64,000 nucleotides of DNA from Sphingomonas mali NBRC 15500 (lineage in GTDB: Bacteria > Pseudomonadota > Alphaproteobacteria > Sphingomonadales > Sphingomonadaceae), in assembly GCF_001598415.1 (NCBI RefSeq), contig NZ_BCYX01000003.1:124001-188000 (forward strand). The letters run 5' to 3'. The position numbers and the translations under genes are program-made. Under the pieces are notes generated by a model that was not told the DNA's origin, did not search any database, and worked only from the letters and a program-made list of their open reading frames with translations. Below, in pieces: positions 45,872-54,309 of this stretch (position 1 is the first letter of the stretch; each line of letters starts with the position of its first letter).

Positions 45872-46864
45872 TCGCGGCCATAAAGCCCATTTACGTGACG
45901 TCCGCCGCCGGACGGCACCCGCGGAAACCGGAACACTCTGGCCAGGCGTAGCTGCCGCCCTTGGCGGTCAAACATGGGACACCCCTTCACTCGGCAACGC
46001 TCTCCATCTCTAGCCGGAACAACGCCAGGCTGAGCATGTTCGCACCTGACCGAACGAATGTCATGGTCTCTCCTGAAATTCCCGCTGCGACGCAATAAGT
46101 ATCGGCTGGACGTCGCGAGCCGCTGCGTCAGGTGATTCGACGATTGGGCGTGCCGCAGGTCGCTTTCAAACTGCTTATGGGCGCACAGGCCCCCGACCAA
46201 GGCCAGTGGATCGGCATTTGTAGAAAATGTTGTGAAACGGACTCCAACACCGCAACCCGGCTTGGAGGCTAGCGGAACGGACTGGACGCCCCCTCTCATC
46301 TGTCATTTTTCGCCAATTTTCGTGGATACCGCCAACCCAATACATGGACGCGGCGGCAAAATTGTGTCGTTGATAAGTAGTGGTGAAGTCACTCCGTCCC
46401 ATACGGGCCGGAAGAATAGACGAGCCGTTTGGGGAGAGATGATGCCGATCAGAGCACCCCTCCCCTTGCCATTTGAGATGGAGGGTAGAGGAATGATGAT
46501 TGACCACGAGATGCTCGACACATGCGCTCCAGCGCTCGTGTGTAACCATCTGTGCTCCGCCCACGTCGAAGTCGACCCGCAAGGGCTAGCCTTGAGACAG
46601 GCGGCGTCAGTTCTCATGGCCAAAATTGGTAGCGGTACCAATAACAAGCAACCCGACAGCGCGCGATTGAGACGTGTGCTGCGGTCGAGGCCAGCTGGGT
46701 TCTGACCCGCAGCCCGTGGGACGGGGAGGAGCATCGCAGCAAACGTCCCGTGATCGGCGCGCACGCGAACAGACAAAGCCAATGAATCTGAGCGCAGCGT
46801 ACCGCACCAGCAACATTTGCGAATAATATCAACATCTTATGAAGAACATGAATGGGAGGGGAAA
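45872..46864. other. Divergent regulatory gap, histidine kinase / TonB receptor
   Basis: About 990 bases without a convincing gene; several open frames on both strands overlap one another and match nothing known. A LacI-type operator lies at 46625-46642, about 220 bases before the receptor start, and a strong GGGAGGGG precedes that start. The region likely holds long promoter/leader sequences for both sides. Confidence 0.55.
46625..46642. promoter_or_regulatory. LacI-type operator upstream of the TonB receptor
   Basis: ATTGGTAGCGGTACCAAT has 7-base inverted arms (ATTGGTA/TACCAAT) around GCGG, the architecture of LacI/GalR operators. The first ten and last four bases are identical to the site at 60421-60438 next to the LacI gene, so the same repressor probably binds both. 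Confidence 0.65.
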
Positions 46865-49800
46865 ATGAAAACACGCAACCTCATGATCGAAGCCAGCGTT
46901 TCGGCGCTGATCCTTGCAAGCCTGAGCATGGCTACGCCGGCATGGGCGCAGGATGCGGGAGCAACGAGCTCTGACAATGCCACAGCGGACAAGCCCGCCA
47001 AGGCGAAAGATGAGAGCGACGATGTCGCGACCGACATTATCATCACCGCGCGGCGCAAGGCGCTGGCGGATGCAATCTCCATCAAGAAGAACTCGGACAC
47101 GATCGTCGACTCGGTGACCGCGGACGAAGCGGGCAAACTTCCGGACAATTCGATCACCGAGGTTCTTCAGCGCGTCCCGGGTGTGTCGATCTCGCGTTTC
47201 ACGGGGGTCAACGGCGGCAACACCGCGTTCCAGATCGAAGGTTCGGGTATTACCGTGCGCGGGCTTCCCTTCAATTCGAGCATGCTCAACGGCCAGCAGC
47301 TGTTCAGCGCCAACGGCGCAAGCGCCATTAGCTGGAACGAAGTCACGCCCGAACTGATGGCGGGAGTCGATGTCTACAAGGCGACGCGTACCGACCTCAT
47401 CGAAGGGGGCGCCTCCGCGATCGATCTGCGCACACATGTGCCGTTCGATTTCAAGGATACGCAGTTCAACGTCACCGTGGGCGGCAGCTACGGCACCCAG
47501 GCGAAAAAGGGGTCCCCCCGCATTTCCGCTATGTTCTCCAAGCGGTTCGACACCGGTATCGGCGAAATTGGCATATTGTGGGATGTCGCCTTCAGCCGCC
47601 TGTATCCGCAGAGCAGCGATCTGGCGGTTGGCGCGATGTTCGCCCAATATACGCCGACCGCTACGCGTAGCGATAGTCTTGCCTTTGTTCCGAGCTCGGT
47701 CAATTGGAGCACTAGCGAGAACAAGCGGGACAGATACGGCGCGTATCAGGCCATTCAGTGGAAGCCGGCGTCAAACCTTACGCTGACCAACACCATATTC
47801 TTCTCACAATATATCGAGAATAGCCGGGGAAATAGCGGTAGCGTGGGAGCAAATCCTTCCACTATCTCTACAGTCATGCCTAAGGTTGGCACGCCGGTCC
47901 AATATGATCCCAATGGCGCCTTCCAGAAGGGAACCCTCGCAGTCGGATCTACCGGCAATTCGGCGGAGTTCCAGAATACGACCATGCACACCAGCTGGCT
48001 GCCCAGCTGGTACCAGATCGATTGCGGCGCGACCTACGGCTCTCCCGTGTCGTCGATACAGTGGGACTGGTCGGCTAATTCCCAAATCGATCCGTCCAAT
48101 CCGCCCGCCGGTTGGGATGGCAAGATTCTGGCGCAATGCACCCCCCCCAACACCTCACTGAATCCTAGTGGCGGGTCGACGGCATCTCACACCAAGAATT
48201 CCACGCTGGATATTTCCCAGAGTTTCGTCTGGACCCCCGGGGACCGGGTGGCGGTGCGTGGCGGGGTGCAATATGTCAGCTCACGCTCGGCCGGTCAGCA
48301 ATTCTACGTTGGCCTCAATCAGACCAGCCCGCAGGTCAATTCGGTGAATGTCGACCTGACAGGGTCGTTGCCGGTCGTGTCCGGCATACCCACTGCCGGC
48401 CTGCTCGATAAGAGCACGGCGTATCTGGCCCAGCTCGGCTATCATGAGCCCAACAATAAGGGGACGATGCTGGCTGGCCATCTCGACCTCGAATACCGGG
48501 TAAGCGACAGTGGATTCCTGCGCAGCATCACTGTTGGCGCTCGTGCCGCTAGGCGTACCGAAAACGACAATTTCGTCGGGACCTATTACGCGCCGCTCAG
48601 TCAGTCGTGGCTGGCGAAACCATCGGGGCCGGAATGGGCCGCGGCGGGTCCAGGGAATATCCAATTCCTTAACAATCCTCATGTCTCGGCGTCCGATTAT
48701 CAAGTTGCGAGCTTCAAAAATTTCTTTGGTGGTCAAATAGCGGCTCCGGCGTATCTTTTTGTTCCGAGCGATTCTCTCCTGCAGAGCTATGATTGGTACC
48801 ATCTGCTCAAGACGTATAATGGCCAGCCCGTCACCATCAACAATGTTCTTTACCCCAACCCTACTAAAGCTCAGTATTTTACGGGTTATATCGATCAGGG
48901 TCTGAATAAGACCGATAGCCGGATCATGAACTTCGCCGGCTATGCGGAGGCCAGGTTCGCGCATGACCGTATCGGCTTCATTCCGGCATTCTCGGGTAAT
49001 ATCGGTGTTCGCGTATTCCACGATTCCCTGCGCGCGAATGCTCTGCTGGGAACGCAGGCCGCCTCGAACCTCGCCCTAAGCGAAGCGGACAGCACGGCTT
49101 GGATCAACAAACAAAATAACCTGCCGGGCGCACCTGCGGTGTACCCGACACTCTATGGGCTTACTCAATCTTACTTCCCACAGACGCGTGACTATAGCTA
49201 CACGCGCGTTCTACCGTCGTTCAACATCAAGTTCGACGCGTCCGACAAGTTCAAGATTCGCGGTGCAGCGTCGATCTCGTCTGCTCCGCCCAATCTCAAT
49301 GACATCCGCCCGGGCGGTTCGATCAACGCCAGGTCGCTCTCTAACTCCGTCACTAACCTGCCAAGCACGCCTTCGATTCTTACTGGCGTTATCGTCAACG
49401 GCGGCGGAACGAACCTGAAACCCACCATGATAAAAAGCGAAGACCTGACTTTCGAATACTATCCGTCTGCATCGAGTTTCTTCTACATAGACTTCTTCGC
49501 CAAGCAGATTAAGGATGAGCCGCAATTCTATTCATTCGTCATTAACAATGTTCCCACGCCACTGAAGGCTTACGCCAATGGCGAGCCTCCGCCTCCTGTA
49601 GGAACGTCGGATGCGAATAACCCGAATATCACGCCGACGAGCCTGAACCTTCCGTGGGTCTTTCTGCAGAACAGGACGTCAACTCAGACGGCCTATATCA
49701 GGGGCATCGAGATTGGCGGTCGCAAGTTCTTCGACAAGCTCCCCGGCGTACTTCGCGGGCTGGGTATTGACGCCAACCTGACCTTCATCGACAGCCGCAA

Positions 49801-50326
49801 CCCTGCCCAGCAGGCCAACAGCGTGCTGACCACGCCCCCGGTCGGTGGCCTACTTCCTGGCCTCAATCCGGACGGCTCGGTGCCACAGACCTACCCGAAC
49901 CTTCCTTACGCCGGATTGTCGAAATGGGCCTACAACATCCAGTTGCTGTACAGCCGCGGCAAGGTCAATTTCCGCCTGGCGTACAACTGGCGCGACAAGG
50001 CGTTGCTGTCGACCAACGTCAATCCGCTGTCCTATGCAACGAGCGGTGGCAATCCCTACACGCTCAACACCAGTCCGACGAATTTCGACTCGACCCATTC
50101 CTATCCGGTGTACAACATGGTCCCGGCCTACATGGCACCGGCCGGTTATCTGGACATGGGTTTCGACTTTGCGGTGAACCAGAAGATTTCCGTCTCGTTC
50201 AACGCGAACAACCTCCTCAACACGGTTTCGCGAACCCTTCAGGAACCGATACCGGGCGTGTTCGAGCCGTACGACTATAACGTCAGCGATCGGCGCTTCG
50301 ATCTCACCGTGCGGGTGCGCTTGTGA
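46865..50326 (+). CDS. Large TonB-dependent receptor (carbohydrate type)
   Basis: A 1153-residue outer-membrane receptor of the large proteobacterial subgroup commonly linked to glycan use. Signal peptide ALILASLSMATPAWAQD; TonB-box-like DIIITARRK; plug with VTADEAGKLPDNSITEVLQR, RVPGVSISR and GITVRGLPFNSS; a long barrel with large extracellular loops and a terminal strand RRFDLTVRVRL. The ATG at 46865 follows GGGAGGGGAAA; the frame from 46817 is less likely. It is followed by a strong terminator and a halogenase gene, an association known for this receptor subgroup. Likely ligand: an oligosaccharide from plant hemicellulose. Confidence 0.92.
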   Translation: MKTRNLMIEASVSALILASLSMATPAWAQDAGATSSDNATADKPAKAKDESDDVATDIIITARRKALADAISIKKNSDTIVDSVTADEAGKLPDNSITEVLQRVPGVSISRFTGVNGGNTAFQIEGSGITVRGLPFNSSMLNGQQLFSANGASAISWNEVTPELMAGVDVYKATRTDLIEGGASAIDLRTHVPFDFKDTQFNVTVGGSYGTQAKKGSPRISAMFSKRFDTGIGEIGILWDVAFSRLYPQSSDLAVGAMFAQYTPTATRSDSLAFVPSSVNWSTSENKRDRYGAYQAIQWKPASNLTLTNTIFFSQYIENSRGNSGSVGANPSTISTVMPKVGTPVQYDPNGAFQKGTLAVGSTGNSAEFQNTTMHTSWLPSWYQIDCGATYGSPVSSIQWDWSANSQIDPSNPPAGWDGKILAQCTPPNTSLNPSGGSTASHTKNSTLDISQSFVWTPGDRVAVRGGVQYVSSRSAGQQFYVGLNQTSPQVNSVNVDLTGSLPVVSGIPTAGLLDKSTAYLAQLGYHEPNNKGTMLAGHLDLEYRVSDSGFLRSITVGARAARRTENDNFVGTYYAPLSQSWLAKPSGPEWAAAGPGNIQFLNNPHVSASDYQVASFKNFFGGQIAAPAYLFVPSDSLLQSYDWYHLLKTYNGQPVTINNVLYPNPTKAQYFTGYIDQGLNKTDSRIMNFAGYAEARFAHDRIGFIPAFSGNIGVRVFHDSLRANALLGTQAASNLALSEADSTAWINKQNNLPGAPAVYPTLYGLTQSYFPQTRDYSYTRVLPSFNIKFDASDKFKIRGAASISSAPPNLNDIRPGGSINARSLSNSVTNLPSTPSILTGVIVNGGGTNLKPTMIKSEDLTFEYYPSASSFFYIDFFAKQIKDEPQFYSFVINNVPTPLKAYANGEPPPPVGTSDANNPNITPTSLNLPWVFLQNRTSTQTAYIRGIEIGGRKFFDKLPGVLRGLGIDANLTFIDSRNPAQQANSVLTTPPVGGLLPGLNPDGSVPQTYPNLPYAGLSKWAYNIQLLYSRGKVNFRLAYNWRDKALLSTNVNPLSYATSGGNPYTLNTSPTNFDSTHSYPVYNMVPAYMAPAGYLDMGFDFAVNQKISVSFNANNLLNTVSRTLQEPIPGVFEPYDYNVSDRRFDLTVRVRL

Positions 50327-50339
50327 CGGTCTGAACAAT

Positions 50340-50376
50340 GACGGGCGCTTCCTGGAGAAGCGCCCGTCCTCTTTTC
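50340..50376 (+). terminator. Rho-independent terminator after the TonB receptor
   Basis: A perfect 12-base stem (50340-50351 with 50357-50368, GACGGGCGCTTC paired to GAAGCGCCCGTC) with a 5-base loop is followed by CTCTTTTC. It starts 14 bases after the receptor stop, so most transcription should end before the halogenase. Confidence 0.88.
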
Positions 50377-50525
50377 GAACACAGTGCTGCGGCTGGTTCA
50401 TGCCCGGTCGCATGTCATAGGCACAGCCGGCTGGCGCGTGTCTTGACCGACATCACACCGCTGCATGCGCCTGAAGCCCATTCGGCAGGCACGGCACCGG
50501 GTACGTTCATGGCGAGACAGGGTTT

Positions 50526-52034
50526 ATGAACAGCGGCGATCAACAAGATATCGTCATTCTGGGCGGCGGCGCGGCGGGGTGGATAGCGGCCGCGCTGCTG
50601 GCCAAGAAGACGAACCCCCGTCAAACGCGCATCACGCTGGTCGAATCCGAGGAAATCGGCATCATCGGCGTCGGGGAAGCGACGGTCCCGATACTGGCGC
50701 AATTGAACACATTGCTCGGCATCGATGAATTCGACTTCATTCGCCGCACCCAGGGCACGTTCAAGCTGGGCATTGAATTCTGCGACTGGGGCGTTGCCGG
50801 AAACCGGCATTTCCATGCGTTCAGCGACTATGGCCACGCGGTCGAAGGAGTGCAGACCCATCATTATTGGCTGAGAATGCGCCAATCAGGCGACGACCGT
50901 CCGATCGATGATTATTCGTTCGCCTACGCCGTCGCGAAGAACAACAACTTCACCCCAAGCGATCCGCAGAATTCGCGTTATCACCATGCCTATCATTTCG
51001 ACGCGGCGTTGTACGCCCGCTATCTGCGGGACGTGGCGACCGAACTGGGCGTGCAGCGTATCGAAGGCAAGATGACGCACGTCGACCTGGATAGCGAGAC
51101 CGGCAATATTGCCGCGATCCATCTTGCCAACGGTATTACGGTATCCGGCGACCTCTTCCTGGATTGCACCGGTTTCGCGTCCGCATTGCTGGGAACGGCG
51201 CTGGACACGCCGTTTGTCGACTGGTCGCGCTGGTTGCTTTGCGACAGCGCCATGGCGGTGCCATCCAAACGCACCGGCGCGCCAACGCCCTTTACCCGAG
51301 CCACCGCGCACGCCGGGGGCTGGCGTTGGACTATCCCGCTGCAACATCGCAGCGGCAATGGCATGGTCTATAGCTCAGATTTCTGGAGCGACGACGCGGC
51401 GCGCGACGCCTTGCTGGGCAGTCTCGACGGCGAACCGCTCGCCGAGCCGCGGTTGTTCCGCTTTACCTCAGGCCACCGCAAGCAGTTCTGGAACCGGAAT
51501 TGTGTGGGGATCGGTTTCGCCTCCAACTTTCTCGAACCCCTAGAATCAACCGGACTACAGTTGATCGTCATGGGGGTCTTGAAGCTACTCAAATACTTTC
51601 CCCAACGGATCATCGATCCCGTTCTGCGCGACGAATATAACCGGATCTCCACCCGCGAGATCGAGCGCATCCGCGACTTCATCATTGCGCACTATTACCT
51701 TTCGCGCCGTCCCGAACAATTGTGGTCGGCGTGCCGCGACATAGAGATACCCGACAGCCTTCGGCACAAGCTCGATGTCTGGAACGCAAGCGGACAAATC
51801 GCGCTGGGCGATTCTGAATCCTATATGGAGCCGAGTTGGCTCGCCATCCTGCTGGGCAACAGCGTCGTTCCAGCGCGCTACGACGTATCGGCCGATCTCT
51901 ATCCGTTGGAGCAGATCCGCACGGGGATGGAATTGCGCCGCGAAGAGATCATGCGTTCGGCGCAGGCGGTCACGTCGCACCAGGATTTCATCGATCGTCA
52001 CTGCAAGGCACCGCAAACGGCGCCCGCCGACTGA
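50526..52034 (+). CDS. Flavin-dependent tryptophan-halogenase-family enzyme (first)
   Basis: A 502-residue FADH2-dependent halogenase-family protein. The FAD motif GGGAAGW is at 13-19, the catalytic lysine is Lys80 (GTFKLGIEF, equivalent to PrnA Lys79), the halogenase signature GWRWTIP is near the centre, and Glu340-Ser341 (LEPLEST) matches the PrnA Glu346-Ser347 pair. All key residues for halogenation are present, so it is probably active. No reductase gene is adjacent. Linked TonB-receptor/glycan loci suggest a peptide, indole or phenolic target, but the substrate is unknown. Confidence 0.9.
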   Translation: MNSGDQQDIVILGGGAAGWIAAALLAKKTNPRQTRITLVESEEIGIIGVGEATVPILAQLNTLLGIDEFDFIRRTQGTFKLGIEFCDWGVAGNRHFHAFSDYGHAVEGVQTHHYWLRMRQSGDDRPIDDYSFAYAVAKNNNFTPSDPQNSRYHHAYHFDAALYARYLRDVATELGVQRIEGKMTHVDLDSETGNIAAIHLANGITVSGDLFLDCTGFASALLGTALDTPFVDWSRWLLCDSAMAVPSKRTGAPTPFTRATAHAGGWRWTIPLQHRSGNGMVYSSDFWSDDAARDALLGSLDGEPLAEPRLFRFTSGHRKQFWNRNCVGIGFASNFLEPLESTGLQLIVMGVLKLLKYFPQRIIDPVLRDEYNRISTREIERIRDFIIAHYYLSRRPEQLWSACRDIEIPDSLRHKLDVWNASGQIALGDSESYMEPSWLAILLGNSVVPARYDVSADLYPLEQIRTGMELRREEIMRSAQAVTSHQDFIDRHCKAPQTAPAD

Positions 52035-52314
52035 GCTGCTGCCCGCCGGTTGGTCACCTTGTCAACGGACCGGCCGGGTTGGTCATTTACCCGCTCGCTC
52101 GCAACATTTCTTTCGCGCGGGCACCGACTGTAATTGTTGTGGAGAAATAGCCCAATATGCTGCCGACTGAATGCCGAAGCCTGCGGCTAATCTGCGGGCA
52201 TTTCGCACCGACAAACGGGATCGTCCGTCACGCGCAGATCTTGCTGCTTTCGCGAGCGAAAGCGGGATCGGGAGCATGTGCCGCCCGCAAGGAATTTTGG
52301 GAGCCCAGGACCGC
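52035..52314. other. Gap between halogenase and GH9
   Basis: About 280 bases. A longer in-frame start of GH9 at 52171 exists but adds a non-secretory extension. No operator matching the LacI-type sites was seen. Confidence 0.35.
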
Positions 52315-54309
52315 ATGAAACACGACTCGATGACCGATCGCCGCAAGTTTCTTCTGGCGGCGGGCGTCAACTTGCTGGCGCTGGGCCTGGCAGGTTGCGG
52401 CGGATCAACGGGCGGGGGAGCGGCGGCTTCACCCGCGCCCACTCCTAGCCCGAACCCTACGCCCAGCCCCACCCCCACGGCCTCCACGATGCTGCTGGGG
52501 CCGGCGATCGTGGTCGATCAGTTTGGCTATCTTCCCGCCCTCGAGAAGATCGCCGTGATCCGCGATCCGCAAACCGGGTTCGACGCGAGCGATTCCTTTG
52601 TCCCCGGTGCGACCTACGAAGTCGTGAACGCCACGACCAATGCCGTCGTCTTTTCGGGGGCACCCGCGGCGTGGAATGGCGGCGCACAGGATATTTCGTC
52701 CGGCGACAAGGCCTGGCATTTCGACTTCAGCGATGTGACGGCCGAAGGCTCATATTTCATCCGCGACGCGCAACGCCAGCAAGTCTCCCCCACCTTTGCG
52801 ATCAGCGCCACAGTCTACGCGCCGGTGCTCAAGGCGGCGGTGCGGTATTTCTTCTACCAGCGATGCGGGCAAGAAAAGACCGCGACCAACGCCGGAGCCG
52901 GCTGGGCGGACGGCGCGGCTTTTGTGGCGCCGGGTCAGGACCGGAATGCGCGCCTCTATTCGGCGAAGAACGATCCTTCCACCGAAAGGGATGTGTCGGG
53001 CGGCTGGTTCGACGCCGGCGACTGCAACAAATATACGAGCTGGGCCGCCGGCTATGTCGTCGCGCTGCTTCAGGCCTATGCGCAGCGGCCTGGAATCTGG
53101 ACCGACGACTTCAACATCCCGGAATCAGGCAACGGCATTCCCGACATCGTCGACGAAGCAAAATGGGGGCTCGATTGGCTGCGCCGCATGCAGCTCGCCA
53201 ACGGCTCGGTCCTGTCAATCGTCGGGGAGGCCGGCGCCAGCCCGCCTTCGTCCGCGACCCAGCCCAGTTATTACGGACCGGCCAACACGTCGGCGACCCT
53301 CGCCACCGCCTCGGCCTTCGCCTTTGGCGCCAAGGTGCTCGGCGCCTTTCCCGCTCTTGCCAGCTATGCCGCCGATTTGCGCAGCCGGGCCGAATTGGCG
53401 TGGAACTGGGCCGATGCAAATCCCAAGGTGCTGTTCCAGAACAATGATGCTTCGAACGGCTCGGAGGGCCTCGGTGCCGGGCAGCAGGAAACCGACGATT
53501 TCGGCCGGCTGATGCTCAAGCTCCAGGCAGCCGTATATCTCTTCGATCTGACCGCCAACCCTGCCTACCGCGCGTTTGTCGACAGCAATTACAACCAGAC
53601 GCATCTGATCGCGTGGAACAATTACGTGACGCCCTACGAAGGCGATACGCAGCTCGTTTTGCTGCACTATGCGAGCTTGCCCACAGCGACCCCGAATGTC
53701 GCCGCCGCGATCAAGAGCGCGTTCGCCAGCGGCATGGAATCGGGTTCGTTCTGGGGCAAGGTCAGCGGCAAGGCCGATCCCTATCGCGCCTATATCACCG
53801 ACTATATCTGGGGCTCGAATTCCGTGAAGAGCATCTGGGGGAACCTGTTCCTTGACCTAAACCAGTTCGGGCTTGGCACGCATCCGCGCAAGGACGTGGT
53901 GAACGCCGCTGCGGGCTATCTTCACTATCTCCACGGCGTGAATCCGTTCGGTAAGGTCTATCTCACCAACATGTACGGCCTCGGCGCTACCAACTCCGTG
54001 AACCAGATATTCCATACCTGGTTCGCTGACGGATCGGCCAAGTGGGATGATGCGAAGAAATCGACGTTCGGCCCACCGCCCGGGTTCCTGGTCGGCGGCC
54101 CCAATTATGGGCAATGGGATTGGGATTCGCGCTGCCCTCAGATCAGCCCGCTATGCGGTTCCGAACGCCCCCAGCCGCCCTACGGTCAGCCGCCGCAAAA
54201 ATCATACAAGGATTTCAACGACGGCTGGCCGCTCAATTCCTGGCCGATTGCCGAAGTCTCAAACGGCTATCAGGCAAATTACATCCGCATGTTGTCGAGG
54301 TTAGTCTGA
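52315..54309 (+). CDS. GH9 endoglucanase-type lipoprotein
   Basis: A 664-residue GH9 hydrolase. The N-terminus has twin-arginine-like TDRRKFLLAAG and a lipobox LAGC with Cys28, then a Pro/Thr/Ser linker, so it is a surface or periplasmic lipoprotein. An Ig-like domain (about 55-145) precedes the (alpha/alpha)6 catalytic domain with the base motif GGWFDAGDCNKY, YIWGSN and a C-terminal HYLHGVNPFG; the acid glutamate is likely in SWPIAEVSNGYQ. The ATG at 52315 is preferred over 52171. GH9 enzymes cut beta-1,4-glucan or xyloglucan backbones. The GH2 gene overlaps its stop (TGATG). Confidence 0.9.
   Translation: MKHDSMTDRRKFLLAAGVNLLALGLAGCGGSTGGGAAASPAPTPSPNPTPSPTPTASTMLLGPAIVVDQFGYLPALEKIAVIRDPQTGFDASDSFVPGATYEVVNATTNAVVFSGAPAAWNGGAQDISSGDKAWHFDFSDVTAEGSYFIRDAQRQQVSPTFAISATVYAPVLKAAVRYFFYQRCGQEKTATNAGAGWADGAAFVAPGQDRNARLYSAKNDPSTERDVSGGWFDAGDCNKYTSWAAGYVVALLQAYAQRPGIWTDDFNIPESGNGIPDIVDEAKWGLDWLRRMQLANGSVLSIVGEAGASPPSSATQPSYYGPANTSATLATASAFAFGAKVLGAFPALASYAADLRSRAELAWNWADANPKVLFQNNDASNGSEGLGAGQQETDDFGRLMLKLQAAVYLFDLTANPAYRAFVDSNYNQTHLIAWNNYVTPYEGDTQLVLLHYASLPTATPNVAAAIKSAFASGMESGSFWGKVSGKADPYRAYITDYIWGSNSVKSIWGNLFLDLNQFGLGTHPRKDVVNAAAGYLHYLHGVNPFGKVYLTNMYGLGATNSVNQIFHTWFADGSAKWDDAKKSTFGPPPGFLVGGPNYGQWDWDSRCPQISPLCGSERPQPPYGQPPQKSYKDFNDGWPLNSWPIAEVSNGYQANYIRMLSRLV

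Noticed and set aside
46232..46705. Plus-strand frame of 157 codons in the gap before the TonB receptor, with overlapping minus-strand frames
   Set aside because: It contains the LacI operator, has no ribosome-binding site or recognisable domain, and competes with frames on the other strand. Random frames of this length are common at this GC content.
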